64,000 nucleotides of DNA from an uncultured Eubacteriales bacterium (lineage in GTDB: Bacteria > Bacillota > Clostridia > Christensenellales > CAG-138): NCBI GenBank assembly GCA_900542615.1, contig UQOG01000001.1, positions 1 through 64,000 of the forward strand, read 5' to 3'. Each line of letters begins with the position of its first letter. Within the stretch, counting starts at the first letter, position 1. Below, in pieces: positions 17,360-26,849 of this stretch. The notes below the pieces were generated by a model that saw only the letters and a program-made list of their open reading frames with translations, ran no database searches and was not told the origin of the DNA. The translations under genes and the position numbers were made by a program.

Positions 17360-18334
17360 ATGAAAGCCCAAGCATTGTGGATTACCGCCCCGGAGGTTAT
17401 GGAGATCCGGGAGGAGGAGCTGCCGGCTCCCAAGTATGACGAATTGCAGATCCAGACCAAGGCGGTGGGGATCTGCGCCTGGGATTCCTACCTGTACCGG
17501 GGTATGAGCGCCCCCGGGCCCCTGCCCTACCGGCTGGGCCATGAGGGCGTGGGCGTGGTCACCGCCATGGGCGAAGGCGTCAAAGGTTTCCAGATCGGGG
17601 ACAAGATCTTCGTGGGCACCGGCGGCGACGAGATGATGGCCTCGGCCTTCAACGTGCAATACGACTGCGTGGCCAAGATCCCCGAGTGGGAGACGGACTA
17701 CGCCAAATGGGTGGGCGAGCCGGCGGTATGCATTGTAAACGTGCTGCAAAAGGCGGACATCCAGCCCGGGGACAGCGTGGTGCTGATCGGCTGCGGGTAT
17801 ATGGGCCTGCTCACCGTGCAGGGCCTAAGGGCCACCCCCCTGGGAGATCTGACCATATTGGATATCAACCAGCGGAACCTGGACATCGCCAACGAATATT
17901 TTCCGGGCTGCTGCTTCCGCACCGATACCCCGGAGGGCCAAGCCCGCATCGAGAAGATCAAAGCCCAAGGCGGCGCCAACGTGGTGATCGAAATGGCGGC
18001 TGCGGAGGCCACCTTCCAGCTGGCCAACGAGCTGACCGCCGGCGTGCAGGGCAAGCTGGTGTTCGGCGCATGGCACCGCGGCCAACGCACCATTGACGGG
18101 AACCGGTGGCATACCACCGGGCTTACGGTGCTCAACGTGGCGCCCAAGACCAACGCCCGGTTCCGGGATCTGACGGTCCCCACCGGCAAGCTGATCCAGC
18201 GGGGTATCTATGATACCGCGCGGCTGGTGACCCATACCGCCCGCTTCGGCGACCTGGAAGCCATGCACCAGGTGTTCCGCCACTCCATCCACAAGACGGA
18301 TGGGTATTTGAAAGGGGTATTCCTGTTCGACTAG
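17360..18334 (+). CDS. Zinc-type MDR dehydrogenase (polyol/sugar dehydrogenase-like)
   Basis: 324 residues of the medium-chain dehydrogenase family. GICAWDSYLYRG and GHEGVGVV hold the catalytic zinc ligands; VVLIGCGYMGLL is the dinucleotide-binding turn, followed by acidic LDIN that favours NAD. The four-cysteine structural zinc lobe found in classical alcohol dehydrogenases is absent. Start ATG has AAGGAGG. It sits 12 bp after the kinase in the same operon and likely oxidises or reduces a sugar hydroxyl. Confidence 0.85.
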   Translation: MKAQALWITAPEVMEIREEELPAPKYDELQIQTKAVGICAWDSYLYRGMSAPGPLPYRLGHEGVGVVTAMGEGVKGFQIGDKIFVGTGGDEMMASAFNVQYDCVAKIPEWETDYAKWVGEPAVCIVNVLQKADIQPGDSVVLIGCGYMGLLTVQGLRATPLGDLTILDINQRNLDIANEYFPGCCFRTDTPEGQARIEKIKAQGGANVVIEMAAAEATFQLANELTAGVQGKLVFGAWHRGQRTIDGNRWHTTGLTVLNVAPKTNARFRDLTVPTGKLIQRGIYDTARLVTHTARFGDLEAMHQVFRHSIHKTDGYLKGVFLFD

Positions 18335-18418
18335 GAAACGCCCCGGTTTACCATGGGTAACACGGCCCCAGGCCGGTTATCAAATATTACTCACTTTTTC
18401 TTAAGGAGGAAAAGACAA

Positions 18419-19546
18419 ATGAAAAAGATCCTGGCAATCCTCATGGCGCTGACCATGGTATTGTCCCTGGCTGCCTGCGCTGCGCCGGCCGCTACTACCG
18501 AAGAGCCTGCTGCCGCGGAAGAACCCGCCGCTGAAGAACCCGCCGCCGAGGAGCCCGCTGCTGAGGAGCCTGCTGCGGAGGCCCAGTCTTTCAAACTGGC
18601 TTGCGTCATCCCCTCCGGCGACCATGGTTTCACCGGTGAGAGCGTTGCCCACTGCAAGATGGAAGCCGAAGCCCTCATGGAGAAGTACGAAGGCCTTGAG
18701 GTCGTGGTAAAGGACGGCCTGGAGGCTTCCGACCAGATCACCTCCATCGAGAACCTGATCGCCGGCGGCGATGTGGATATGATCATGCTGTGGCCCATGG
18801 AAGGCGAAGCCCTCCGTTCCGCTGCCCAGACCATCATCGATGCGGGCATCGAGCTGGTTGTGTATGATCGTCTGATCAATGACTTCGAAGGCCTGGTGGG
18901 CGAGATCATGGGCGACAACTACGGCATTGCTCAGCAGATGGGCGAGTGGCTGAACACCTACTATGCCGATTACACCGATGTGCAGTATCTGCGCTTCGTG
19001 GGCGACAGCTCCACCGTTACCGCCCAGCGTTCCGATGGTATGGACGCCGTGATCGATCCTAAGTTCGAGCAGGTTGCCGAGACCTTCGTGACCGACTGGT
19101 CCACCGAAAAGTCCCAGGGCCTGATGGAAGAGTGGCTCAACGCCCACACCGCTGAGGAAGTTGCCGAGCTGGATCTGATCGTCACCCATGACGACGAGAT
19201 CGTGGACGGCCTGATGAACGCTCTGGACGCCTACACCGGCGGCGAGCTCAACATCAAGATTATCACTTCCGTTGGCGGCCGTGAGGACACCCTGCAGAAG
19301 TTCGAGAACACCAAGACGGGCATCCAGTTCACCACCTTCTACTTTGCGCCTTCCTTCATCCGTGAAGCGATGCGTCTGTGCGTGGCCCACCTGTATGGCG
19401 AAGAGTACACCGGCGCCAACCTGGTGGATGGTCAGTACCTGATCCCCTCCTTCTCCATCTCCAACGCCGGCGGCGCTGACGAGACCTTCGAGTCCTACCG
19501 CGCTTCCGACATCTATGCCGAGCGTTACTCCATCGGCAACTTCTAA
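18419..19546 (+). CDS. Sugar ABC transporter substrate-binding lipoprotein
   Basis: 375 residues. Lipobox LSLAAC (mature N-terminal Cys), then an Ala/Pro/Glu linker made of repeated EEPAA units, then a periplasmic-binding-protein type 1 fold (LACVIPSGDHGFTGE, IMLWPMEGEAL, DLIVTHDDEIVDGLMNAL) as in ribose/xylose binders. It captures the sugar outside the membrane for the ATPase and permease that follow. ATG 18419 follows TTAAGGAGG. Codon choice favours GTT, CGT and GCT more than its neighbours, as expected of an abundant protein. A hairpin after the stop probably reduces readthrough into the ATPase. Confidence 0.92.
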   Translation: MKKILAILMALTMVLSLAACAAPAATTEEPAAAEEPAAEEPAAEEPAAEEPAAEAQSFKLACVIPSGDHGFTGESVAHCKMEAEALMEKYEGLEVVVKDGLEASDQITSIENLIAGGDVDMIMLWPMEGEALRSAAQTIIDAGIELVVYDRLINDFEGLVGEIMGDNYGIAQQMGEWLNTYYADYTDVQYLRFVGDSSTVTAQRSDGMDAVIDPKFEQVAETFVTDWSTEKSQGLMEEWLNAHTAEEVAELDLIVTHDDEIVDGLMNALDAYTGGELNIKIITSVGGREDTLQKFENTKTGIQFTTFYFAPSFIREAMRLCVAHLYGEEYTGANLVDGQYLIPSFSISNAGGADETFESYRASDIYAERYSIGNF

Positions 19547-19573
19547 TTCTAATACAATAGAACGATGAAGCGA

Positions 19574-19605
19574 ACGGGCCGGCCGCTTGCCGGCCGGCCC
19601 GTTTG
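19574..19605 (+). terminator. Intercistronic terminator between binding protein and ATPase
   Basis: Perfect 11-bp GC stem (19574-19584 with 19592-19602), 7-nt loop and only three T. It is a partial terminator or mRNA-stabilising hairpin that would keep binding protein in excess over the membrane parts. Confidence 0.7.
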
Positions 19606-19820
19606 AATTTCAGTATGGCATGGATGCCCTCAGTTGATAAGGGGATGCCCCGCATCGCGCTGGGTTTGCGGCGGGCATTTCGTCCTGCATCCCCCTGCCA
19701 ACTGAGGGTAACAGCTTGCAAAAAAGCGCCCGCAGGCTGCCGCGGTTTTCGGCGGGAACCTCCCGCCCCGGCGCCCCAATGGGCAAAGATCGATTTTTTT
19801 TGAGAAGGGAGAACTGGCAC

Positions 19821-21323
19821 ATGCTCGTAGAAATGAAGGGCATCGTGATGGACTTTGGGCCGGTGCGCGCCGTGGACCATGTGGATTTCACCGTGACCCC
19901 TGGGGATATCATCGGGTTGCTGGGCGAAAACGGCGCAGGCAAATCCACCCTGATGAATGTGCTGGCCGGCACATTCCCCCCCACGGAGGGCGAGATCTAC
20001 ATCAATGGGAAAAAGGTGCAGATCACCAACGCAAAGGTGGCCAATCAGCACGGGATCCGCTTTATCCATCAGGAGCTCAACCTGTGTAACGACCTGAAGG
20101 TCTTTGAAAACATGTTCCTGGGGGAGGAACTGCGGAAAAAGACCGGCCTATTGGACAAAAAAGAAATGACCAGCCGGTGCGCCCAGGTATTCCAGCGCAT
20201 GAAGGTCAACATCGACCCCAACGCCCTGGTGGCCGACCTGCCGGCGGCGGAAAAGCAGCTGGTGGAAATCGCCAAGGCCCTGCTGTTCCGCTCCGAGCTG
20301 ATCATCATGGACGAGCCCTCCACGGCCCTGTCCACCCGGGAGATCGAAAACCTGTTCGAGATCATGCGCCAGCTGAAAAAGGATGGCGTGAGCTTCATCT
20401 ATATTTCCCATAAGATGCCCGAGCTCTTTGAGATCTGCGACACCTACTATGTGCTGCGGGATGGCAAATTGGTGGCCTACGGCCGCTTCGACGGCATCGA
20501 TGAAAATGGCATCACCGAGCAGATGATCGGCCGCCAGCTGGCGGATGACGACTTCTCCAACCACGTATGCGTGGCCAACGACCAGGTGGCCATGTCCGTG
20601 AAAAACCTCACGGGCCAAGGGTTTACGGATATCAGCTTCGACCTGCACCAGGGGGAGATCCTGGCCATCACCGGCCTGCAGGGCAGCGGCCGGGACGCGG
20701 TGGCGGACGCCCTGTTCGGCGTGATCCCCTACACGGGCACGGTGGTGGTCAATGGGAAAACCATGCGGCCGGGCTCCATCAGCGGCTTTATGCGCAACCA
20801 GGTGGCCATGGTACCCCGGATGCGTAAGGAGCGGGGCATCCACAACGACCTGTCCATTTACGATAACCTGTATATGGCCTATTTGAACACCAAGTTCAAG
20901 CGCCTTTTGATCAAAAAATCCGATATGGACCAGCGCTTCGGCCGGCAGAAGGAAGCCCTGGCCATCAAGACGGAAAACGCGAAAAACCCCATTACATCCC
21001 TATCCGGCGGCAACCAGCAAAAGGTGATCCTAGGCAAATGGCTGGAAGCGGACGCGGATATCCTCCTGTTCGATAACCCGACCCAGGGCATCGACGTGGG
21101 AACCAAATTCGAGATCTATCACCTGATCCTCAAGCTGGCCAAGGCGGGCAAGGCTGTGATCGTATTCAGCCAGGAATTCCCCGAGCTGTACAAGGTGGCG
21201 GACAAGTGCCTGGTGCTCTATAAGGGCCGGATCAACGCTACCCTGGGCCGGGACCAACTGACGGAAAAGAATGTAATGTATTATTCTACTGGCGCAAATT
21301 TGGAGGTTGAAAAGCATGCCTAA
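19821..21323 (+). CDS. Sugar ABC transporter tandem ATPase (RbsA/MglA type)
   Basis: 500 residues with two ATPase domains. The first has Walker A GENGAGKST near residue 37 and Walker B IIMDEPSTAL. The second has a degenerate Walker A (TGLQGSGRDAVADAL) with intact signature LSGGNQQKVILGKWL and Walker B LLFDNPTQGIDVG. This asymmetry is normal in the RbsA/XylG/MglA family. ATG 19821 follows AGGGAG; the open frame reaching back to 19716 lacks homology. It overlaps the permease gene by 8 bp. It energises uptake of the sugar caught by the binding lipoprotein. Confidence 0.93.
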   Translation: MLVEMKGIVMDFGPVRAVDHVDFTVTPGDIIGLLGENGAGKSTLMNVLAGTFPPTEGEIYINGKKVQITNAKVANQHGIRFIHQELNLCNDLKVFENMFLGEELRKKTGLLDKKEMTSRCAQVFQRMKVNIDPNALVADLPAAEKQLVEIAKALLFRSELIIMDEPSTALSTREIENLFEIMRQLKKDGVSFIYISHKMPELFEICDTYYVLRDGKLVAYGRFDGIDENGITEQMIGRQLADDDFSNHVCVANDQVAMSVKNLTGQGFTDISFDLHQGEILAITGLQGSGRDAVADALFGVIPYTGTVVVNGKTMRPGSISGFMRNQVAMVPRMRKERGIHNDLSIYDNLYMAYLNTKFKRLLIKKSDMDQRFGRQKEALAIKTENAKNPITSLSGGNQQKVILGKWLEADADILLFDNPTQGIDVGTKFEIYHLILKLAKAGKAVIVFSQEFPELYKVADKCLVLYKGRINATLGRDQLTEKNVMYYSTGANLEVEKHA

Positions 21324-22302
21324 CGCAAAGATTACCGTGAAAGACGTGGGGAAGAAGATCATCTCGGAATATAGCTTCGTCCTCTCCTTTATCCTGCTGG
21401 TCATCATCGCCGCATCGGTGAACAAGAACTTCTTCACCTGGACCAACATTTCCAATATCTTCGTGCAAAGCTCCATGATCGGCTTGATCGCCATGGGCAT
21501 GAGCATGGTCATCTCCGCCGGCCAGATCGATATTTCCGTGGGCTCCCAGGTGGCCTTTATCGGCGGCTTCGGCATCCTGGTGCTCAACTATACCCGCAGC
21601 GTGTGGGTCATGCTGGCCTTCTGCTGCGCGGTGGGCATCGCCCTGGGCGCCATCAACGGCCTGCTGGTCACCAAGGGGGGTATGCCTTCCATGATCGCCA
21701 CCATGGCCATGCAGAGCGCCTGCCGTTCCGTGATCAACCACTTCGGCTCCGGCGGCCCCTTCACCGTGGACAGCGAGCTGTATGAATCCTTCCGGATGTT
21801 GGCCGTGGGCGGCATCGAGATCGGGCCCTCCTTCAAGATCCCGTATCTGATGATCATCTTCATCGTATTCGTCATCATTTTCGATAACATCATGCGCAAC
21901 ACCAAGCTGGGCAAGCATGTCTACGCGGTGGGCAGCAACGAGGTCTCCGCCCGGCTGTCCGGTATCAACGTGGACCTGGTCAAAACCCTGACCTTTGTGA
22001 TTACCGGCTTGATGTGCGGCGTGGCGGCGCTGATCTACGCCTCCCGTATGACCGCTGTGGCGGCCGCCTCCGCAGGCTCCGCCTATGAGATGGACGCCAT
22101 CGCGGCCGTGGCCATCGGCGGCACCTCCATGAGCGGCGGCCGGGGCAAGATCGTAGGTACCTTCGCCGGCGTGCTGATGTTTAAGATCATCAGCAACATC
22201 CTGACCGCGGCGGACGTTTCCACCTTCCTCAACGGCGCCATCAGCGGCGCGATCATCGTCATCGCGGTGCTGCTGCAGAACTTCCAGAACCGGAAGCGGT
22301 AA
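21316..22302 (+). CDS. Sugar ABC transporter permease (RbsC/XylH type)
   Basis: 328 residues, about 8-10 hydrophobic helices, with the family loop AVGSNEVSARLSGINVD that contacts the ATPase and the C-terminal GGTSMSGGRGKIVGTF. ATG 21316 lies 9 nt after GGAGG inside the end of the ATPase gene; a TTG at 21307 would touch the ribosome site. As a single permease gene it would act as a homodimer. Confidence 0.92.
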   Translation: MPNAKITVKDVGKKIISEYSFVLSFILLVIIAASVNKNFFTWTNISNIFVQSSMIGLIAMGMSMVISAGQIDISVGSQVAFIGGFGILVLNYTRSVWVMLAFCCAVGIALGAINGLLVTKGGMPSMIATMAMQSACRSVINHFGSGGPFTVDSELYESFRMLAVGGIEIGPSFKIPYLMIIFIVFVIIFDNIMRNTKLGKHVYAVGSNEVSARLSGINVDLVKTLTFVITGLMCGVAALIYASRMTAVAAASAGSAYEMDAIAAVAIGGTSMSGGRGKIVGTFAGVLMFKIISNILTAADVSTFLNGAISGAIIVIAVLLQNFQNRKR

Positions 22303-22335
22303 ACACACACCTACATTTGAAAGGAAGTGTCCATT

Positions 22336-23379
22336 ATGCTTAAGATCGGTATTATCGGCTGCGGGAAGATCACCGAGGTGCGCCATGCGCCGGAATATGC
22401 GGAAAATCCCAATTGCCAGCTGGTCGCCTTCTTCGACGTGGTGCCGGAGCGGGCCAAGGCCCTGGCGGAACAGTATGGCGGCGTCGCCTATGATTCCATC
22501 GAAGCCCTGTTGGCTTCCGATGTGGACGCGGTGAGCGTGTGCGTGGCAAACGCCTATCATGCCCAGGCTTCCATCCAGGCCCTAAAGGCGGGCAAACATG
22601 TGCTGTGCGAAAAGCCCATGGCCACCACCCCCGAGGATTGCGAGGCCATGGTGGCCGCGGCCAAGGCGGCGGGCAAGTTCCTGATGATCGGCCAGAACCA
22701 GCGGCTGGCCAAGGCCCACGTCAAGGCCCGGGAGATCATCGAAAGCGGAGAGATGGGCAAGGTCATCACCTTTGAGACCCACTTCGCCCATCCCGGCCCG
22801 GAGGGCTGGACCGGGGTGCGGGATTCCTGGTTCTTCGACAAGAAGGTGGCTTCCTTCGGGGTCATGGCGGATCTGGGCGTGCATAAGACGGACCTGATCC
22901 ACTACCTGACCGGCAAGAAGATCGTCCGGACCAGCGCCGTGCTGGCCACCCTGAATAAGACCTTCTCCGACGGCCGGCCCATCACCGTGGACGATAACGC
23001 CTACGCCATCTACACCATGGAGGACGGGGTGGTAGGCACCATGCACGTGAGCTGGACCAACTACGGCAACGAGAACAACAGCACCAAGATGTATATGGAG
23101 GGCGGCGTGCTGCGGATGTACGACGACCCGAAGTATTCCCTGATCGTAGAAAAGCGGGATGGGGAAGTGATCCCCTATGAGCTGGACCTGCTCACCTCCA
23201 ACAAGGAGCAGACCAGCGGCGGCCGCACCTCCACCGGGGTGATCGACGCCTTTGTGGAGAGCATCGTCACCAACACCCCGCCTGCCATCAGCGGCGAAAG
23301 CGCCATGCACGCCATGAAGGTGGTCTTTGCCAACGAGCAATCCGCCCAGCTGGGCAAGGCCGTGGACGTACAGCAATAA
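22336..23379 (+). CDS. Gfo/Idh/MocA-family NAD(P)-dependent oxidoreductase
   Basis: 347 residues. Rossmann start IGIIGCGKITEVRHAPEY, the hallmark CEKPMATT with its catalytic Lys near residue 96, and GVMADLGVHKTDLIHYL with the conserved Asp/His. Enzymes of this family oxidise or epimerise sugars or inositols. ATG 22336 follows AAGGAAG. It follows the permease by 33 bp and precedes an epimerase-type TIM barrel; this pair commonly interconverts hydroxyl stereochemistry of rare sugars. Confidence 0.9.
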   Translation: MLKIGIIGCGKITEVRHAPEYAENPNCQLVAFFDVVPERAKALAEQYGGVAYDSIEALLASDVDAVSVCVANAYHAQASIQALKAGKHVLCEKPMATTPEDCEAMVAAAKAAGKFLMIGQNQRLAKAHVKAREIIESGEMGKVITFETHFAHPGPEGWTGVRDSWFFDKKVASFGVMADLGVHKTDLIHYLTGKKIVRTSAVLATLNKTFSDGRPITVDDNAYAIYTMEDGVVGTMHVSWTNYGNENNSTKMYMEGGVLRMYDDPKYSLIVEKRDGEVIPYELDLLTSNKEQTSGGRTSTGVIDAFVESIVTNTPPAISGESAMHAMKVVFANEQSAQLGKAVDVQQ

Positions 23380-23394
23380 AAAGGAGGGATCATC

Positions 23395-24384
23395 TTGAAA
23401 CGACCCATCACCATCACCACAGGGCAATTTGGGGACATATCCCTGGAGGACCTTTGCAAGCTAACCAGCCAGATCGGCTATGATGGGCTGGAAATCGCCT
23501 GCCATGCCCATTTGGACGTACACCGGGTGCTGGCGGACGACGCCTATGTGGCCGCGTTTCAGGATACCCTTGCCCGGTATAACCTAAAATGCTGGGCCCT
23601 AGGCGCCCACCTGATCGGCCAGTGCGTGGGGGACAATTGGGACCCCCGGCTGGATAATTTCGCCCCCAGCGCCCTGGCGGGCAAGCCCGAGGAGATCCGC
23701 GCCTGGGCCATCGAGGAGATGAAGACCGTGGCCCGGGCGGCCAAGAAGCTGGGTATCCATGTGGTGACCTGCTTCCTGGGCTCCCCCATCTGGCCCTATT
23801 GGTATTCCTTCCCCCAGACCTCCCAGGAAATGGTGGATGCGGGCTTTGCCCGGATCAAGGAACTGTGGACCCCCATCTTCGATGTGTTTGACGAATGCGA
23901 CGTGAAGTTTGCCCTGGAGGTACACCCCACGGAGATCGCCTTCGATTACTACAGCACGGCCAAGCTGCTGGAGGTCTTTGACCGCCGTCCCACCCTGGGC
24001 CTCAACTTCGACCCCTCCCACCTGGTGTGGCAGGGGGTGAATCCCTGCGTGTTCCTGCGGGATTTTGCGGACCGGGTCTATCACGTGCACATGAAGGACG
24101 TGAAGGTGACCCTGGACGGCCGGGCAGGCATCCTGGGCAGCCATATCGAGTTTGGGGACACCCGGCGGGGCTGGAACTTCGTATCCCTGGGTCACGGCAA
24201 CGTGGACTTCGACGGCATCATCCGGGAGCTGAACCAGATGGGCTATCACGGCCCCCTGTCCGTGGAATGGGAGGACAGCGGCATGGAGCGGACCGCAGGC
24301 GCAACGGAAGCCTACGAATTCACCCGCCGCATCAATTTCGAGCCCTCGGACGTGGCCTTTGATTCCGCGCTGAAAAGCAAATAG
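23395..24384 (+). CDS. Sugar phosphate isomerase/epimerase (AP endonuclease 2-like TIM barrel)
   Basis: 329 residues from TTG 23395 with AAGGAGGG placed 7 nt ahead; no better ATG exists. Metal-ligand segments of the family are seen: KFALEVHPTEIAF (Glu), NFDPSHLVWQG (Asp/His), YHVHMKDVK (His) and LSVEWED (Glu). It should isomerise or epimerise a keto-sugar with a divalent metal. Last gene before a terminator, so it closes the main sugar operon. Confidence 0.88.
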   Translation: MKRPITITTGQFGDISLEDLCKLTSQIGYDGLEIACHAHLDVHRVLADDAYVAAFQDTLARYNLKCWALGAHLIGQCVGDNWDPRLDNFAPSALAGKPEEIRAWAIEEMKTVARAAKKLGIHVVTCFLGSPIWPYWYSFPQTSQEMVDAGFARIKELWTPIFDVFDECDVKFALEVHPTEIAFDYYSTAKLLEVFDRRPTLGLNFDPSHLVWQGVNPCVFLRDFADRVYHVHMKDVKVTLDGRAGILGSHIEFGDTRRGWNFVSLGHGNVDFDGIIRELNQMGYHGPLSVEWEDSGMERTAGATEAYEFTRRINFEPSDVAFDSALKSK

Positions 24385-24429
24385 GGCAACGTTGGCAAGG
24401 GAGTAAGCAAGAACAGGATAATCCGACGG

Positions 24430-24456
24430 AAAAAGTGGCGTTACGCCACTTTTTCC
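24430..24456 (+). terminator. Rho-independent terminator of the sugar operon
   Basis: Perfect stem AAAAGTGGCG / CGCCACTTTT around TTA at 24431-24453, ending in a T-run. It lies between the epimerase and the ROK kinase, so the kinase depends on readthrough or its own promoter. Confidence 0.88.
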
Positions 24457-24503
24457 CGGTTTATGCCGGGGGCGCGACAGCCGTCCGGCCGCAGGAGGAA
24501 ATC

Positions 24504-25478
24504 ATGCAGGATGTGATCTTAGCCGTTGACATCGGCGGCTCCAAATACATGGTGGGCCTGGTGGACGGCCAGGGGCGGATACTGGACGCGGCCCGCTATC
24601 CCTGGGGCAACGTGACCACGGGGGAAGCGGTGCTCGCCCATATCCGGCAGGCCGCCCAGGCCATGCTGGACGCCCACCCCGGCCTTAAGCCTCGGGCCAT
24701 TGGGGCCACCATCCCCGGCCTGGCGGATCCCCGCACAGGCATGTGGGTGGAGGCCAGCTTTTCCGGGGTGGGGGACGTGGCCGTGGGGCCGGCCTTGCAG
24801 GCGGCCTTTGGCGCGCCCGCCTTCATCGACAACGACGGCCAGGCCTGCGCCCTGGCGGAAAAGCTCTATGGGGCCTGCAAGGATGTGAAGGATTTCCTCT
24901 ATCTCACCGTATCCAACGGCTGCGGGGGGGCCATCTTCATGGGGGACCTGCTCTATTATGGGGCCAGCGGCAACGCGGGGGAGATCGGCCACGTCTGCGT
25001 GGAGCCCCAGGGCCGCCCGTGCAACTGCGGGGCCCGGGGCTGCCTGGAAATGCACGCGGCAGGCCCCGCCCTGGTGAAGAATTACCTGGAGGCAGGGGGC
25101 CTTCCTAAGCTCCAGGGCCAGGCCCCCAACGCCAAGGCCATCGCGGATCTGGCCCGGGCGGGGGACCCGGCGGCTCGGGAGACCTATCGCCTGGAGGGGG
25201 TATACCTGGGCCGGGCCATCGCCGCGGCCTGCAACCTGCTCAACCCCAGCAAGGTGATCATCGGCGGAGGCATCAGCCTGGCCTTCGATCTGTTCGAGGG
25301 GTCCCTGTGGGATACCCTGCGGCAATATATCTATTGGAACGCCAACCGGCAGCTGACCATCCAGCCCACCGCCCTGGGCTATAACGGGGGCCTGCTGGGG
25401 GCGGCGGCAGTGGCGGTATGCGGGCTGGAAAACCGGCACGGCTGGGGCATGGCGGTCCCCCGCCTATCCGGGGAATAA
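24504..25478 (+). CDS. ROK-family sugar kinase (glucokinase-like)
   Basis: 324 residues, no DNA-binding domain. AVDIGGSKYMVGLV is the phosphate-1 ATP motif; FIDNDGQACALAE carries the catalytic Asp; CNCGARGCLEMHA is the ROK zinc site; KVIIGGGISLAF closes the ATP site. It phosphorylates a hexose-type sugar. ATG 24504 follows GGAGG; the frame upstream to 24435 overlaps the terminator and is not coding. It lies directly after the sugar operon terminator and likely feeds the same pathway. Confidence 0.9.
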   Translation: MQDVILAVDIGGSKYMVGLVDGQGRILDAARYPWGNVTTGEAVLAHIRQAAQAMLDAHPGLKPRAIGATIPGLADPRTGMWVEASFSGVGDVAVGPALQAAFGAPAFIDNDGQACALAEKLYGACKDVKDFLYLTVSNGCGGAIFMGDLLYYGASGNAGEIGHVCVEPQGRPCNCGARGCLEMHAAGPALVKNYLEAGGLPKLQGQAPNAKAIADLARAGDPAARETYRLEGVYLGRAIAAACNLLNPSKVIIGGGISLAFDLFEGSLWDTLRQYIYWNANRQLTIQPTALGYNGGLLGAAAVAVCGLENRHGWGMAVPRLSGE

Positions 25479-25564
25479 AAGGCGGCCCGGCTGCGCAAAA
25501 GGGCCCTTGGGACAGGACGGCCCGTTGCCTGGCCGGGATGTAGGAATCTTTTCGTTAAAAACAG

Positions 25565-26053
25565 ATGACCAAGCAAGAGGTGTATCGCTTTTTACAGGCG
25601 AAGGACATATGGCACGAGATCACCGAGCATCCCCCGGTCTACGATATGGCCGGGCTTGCCCGGATCCCCATCCCCTACCCGGAGGCGGACGCCAAGAACC
25701 TGTTTGTCCGGGAGGATAAAAAGCGGGCCTATTATCTGATCACCGTCAAAGGGGATAAGCGGGTGGACCTGAAGGAATTCCGGCGGCGTAACCATACCCG
25801 GCCCTTGTCCTTTGCCTCCCCGGCGGAGCTGATGGCCCTGTTGGGGCTGCCCCCGGGCTCGGTCACCCCGCTGGGGGTGCTGAACGGCGGGGCGGCCAAC
25901 GTCCACGTTTACCTGGACGCCGCCTTTTTGGAGCCCCCGGGCCTGATCGGCGTGCATCCCAACGACAACACGGCCACCGTCTGGCTCAAGGCCGGGGACC
26001 TGATCCGCATCATCCAGGAGCAGGGGAACCCGGTGCATGTGGCGCCCCTGTAA
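25565..26053 (+). CDS. Prolyl-tRNA(Ala) deacylase, ProX/YbaK family
   Basis: 162 residues of the YbaK/ProRS-editing fold: EHPPVYDMA near the N terminus, KNLFVREDKKRAYYLI with the conserved Lys, and VTPLGVLNG. Freestanding members hydrolyse mischarged Ala-tRNA(Pro) or related tRNAs in the cytoplasm. It lies alone 87 bp after the ROK kinase and before a 235-bp spacer; function is housekeeping and not linked to neighbours. The ribosome site is weak, but the ATG matches the family start. Confidence 0.87.
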   Translation: MTKQEVYRFLQAKDIWHEITEHPPVYDMAGLARIPIPYPEADAKNLFVREDKKRAYYLITVKGDKRVDLKEFRRRNHTRPLSFASPAELMALLGLPPGSVTPLGVLNGGAANVHVYLDAAFLEPPGLIGVHPNDNTATVWLKAGDLIRIIQEQGNPVHVAPL

Positions 26054-26288
26054 AATTCCCTGGCGGGATCGTTCCCGGGGAACGGGACAGAATAAAAGCA
26101 TCCGGGCAGGACCCCCATAGCAGCGGCCCGCCCAAGCGATCCGCAGGGCAGGCCCCGCCGTGAAGGGGCAGCCCCTTCCAAGCCTGGCCGGGACAGCGGC
26201 AGGGCGCGATGGGCGGCCGCTTATGGGCCGCACCGTTCCGGGGGGCGATGAACGGATCCGATCCATTTGACAAAAGGAGGTAATTTCC

Positions 26289-26849
26289 ATGCGTAAAAAC
26301 TTCGGGCCCAAGGCCTGGACCTATCCGCAACCGGTATTCATTGTAGCCGCCTATGGGGCGGATGGAACCCCCAACGCCATGAACGCGGCTTGGGGCGGCA
26401 TCAGCGAGGAAGCCCAACTATCCATGTGCATCAGCGCGGGGCACAAGACCACCGCCAACATCCTGGCCCGCAAGGCCTTTACCGTGAGCATGGCTACCGC
26501 AGAACAGGTGACAGCCTGCGACTATGTGGGGGTGGAATCCGGCAACCAGGCGGCCAACAAGCTGGAGAAGGCGGGCTGGCACACCACCCGGTCGGAATTT
26601 GTGGACGCGCCCCTGATCCAGGAGCTGCCCATGGCGGTGGAATGCCGGCTGGTAAGCTACGACCCGGAAACCTGCCGGATGGTGGGGGAGATCGTCAACG
26701 TAAGCGCAGACGAATCCGTGCTGGGGGCAGACGACATGATCGATCCGGAAAAATTGCAACCCATCGTCTTTGACCCCATCCACAGCGCCTATCGGAAGCT
26801 GGGGGAAAAGGTGGGCAACGCTTTCCGGGACGGGGCCCAGTTGAAATAG
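26289..26849 (+). CDS. Flavin reductase-like FMN-binding protein (flavoredoxin type)
   Basis: 186 residues of the split-barrel flavin reductase family (NAMNAAWGG, MCISAGHKTTANIL, KAFTVSMATAEQ, EIVNVSADESVL). These proteins bind FMN tightly and pass electrons or reduce flavin with NAD(P)H. AAAGGAGG precedes ATG. A close paralogue lies in the island at 36480-37037 with lower GC; the two share long stretches such as AMNAAWGG and NILARKAFTVSM. Confidence 0.88.
   Translation: MRKNFGPKAWTYPQPVFIVAAYGADGTPNAMNAAWGGISEEAQLSMCISAGHKTTANILARKAFTVSMATAEQVTACDYVGVESGNQAANKLEKAGWHTTRSEFVDAPLIQELPMAVECRLVSYDPETCRMVGEIVNVSADESVLGADDMIDPEKLQPIVFDPIHSAYRKLGEKVGNAFRDGAQLK

Noticed and set aside
18500..18590. 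Short tandem repeat in the binding lipoprotein as a CRISPR or VNTR
   Set aside because: The repeat encodes an EEPAA linker typical of clostridial lipoproteins; units are short and lie in coding sequence with no spacer pattern.
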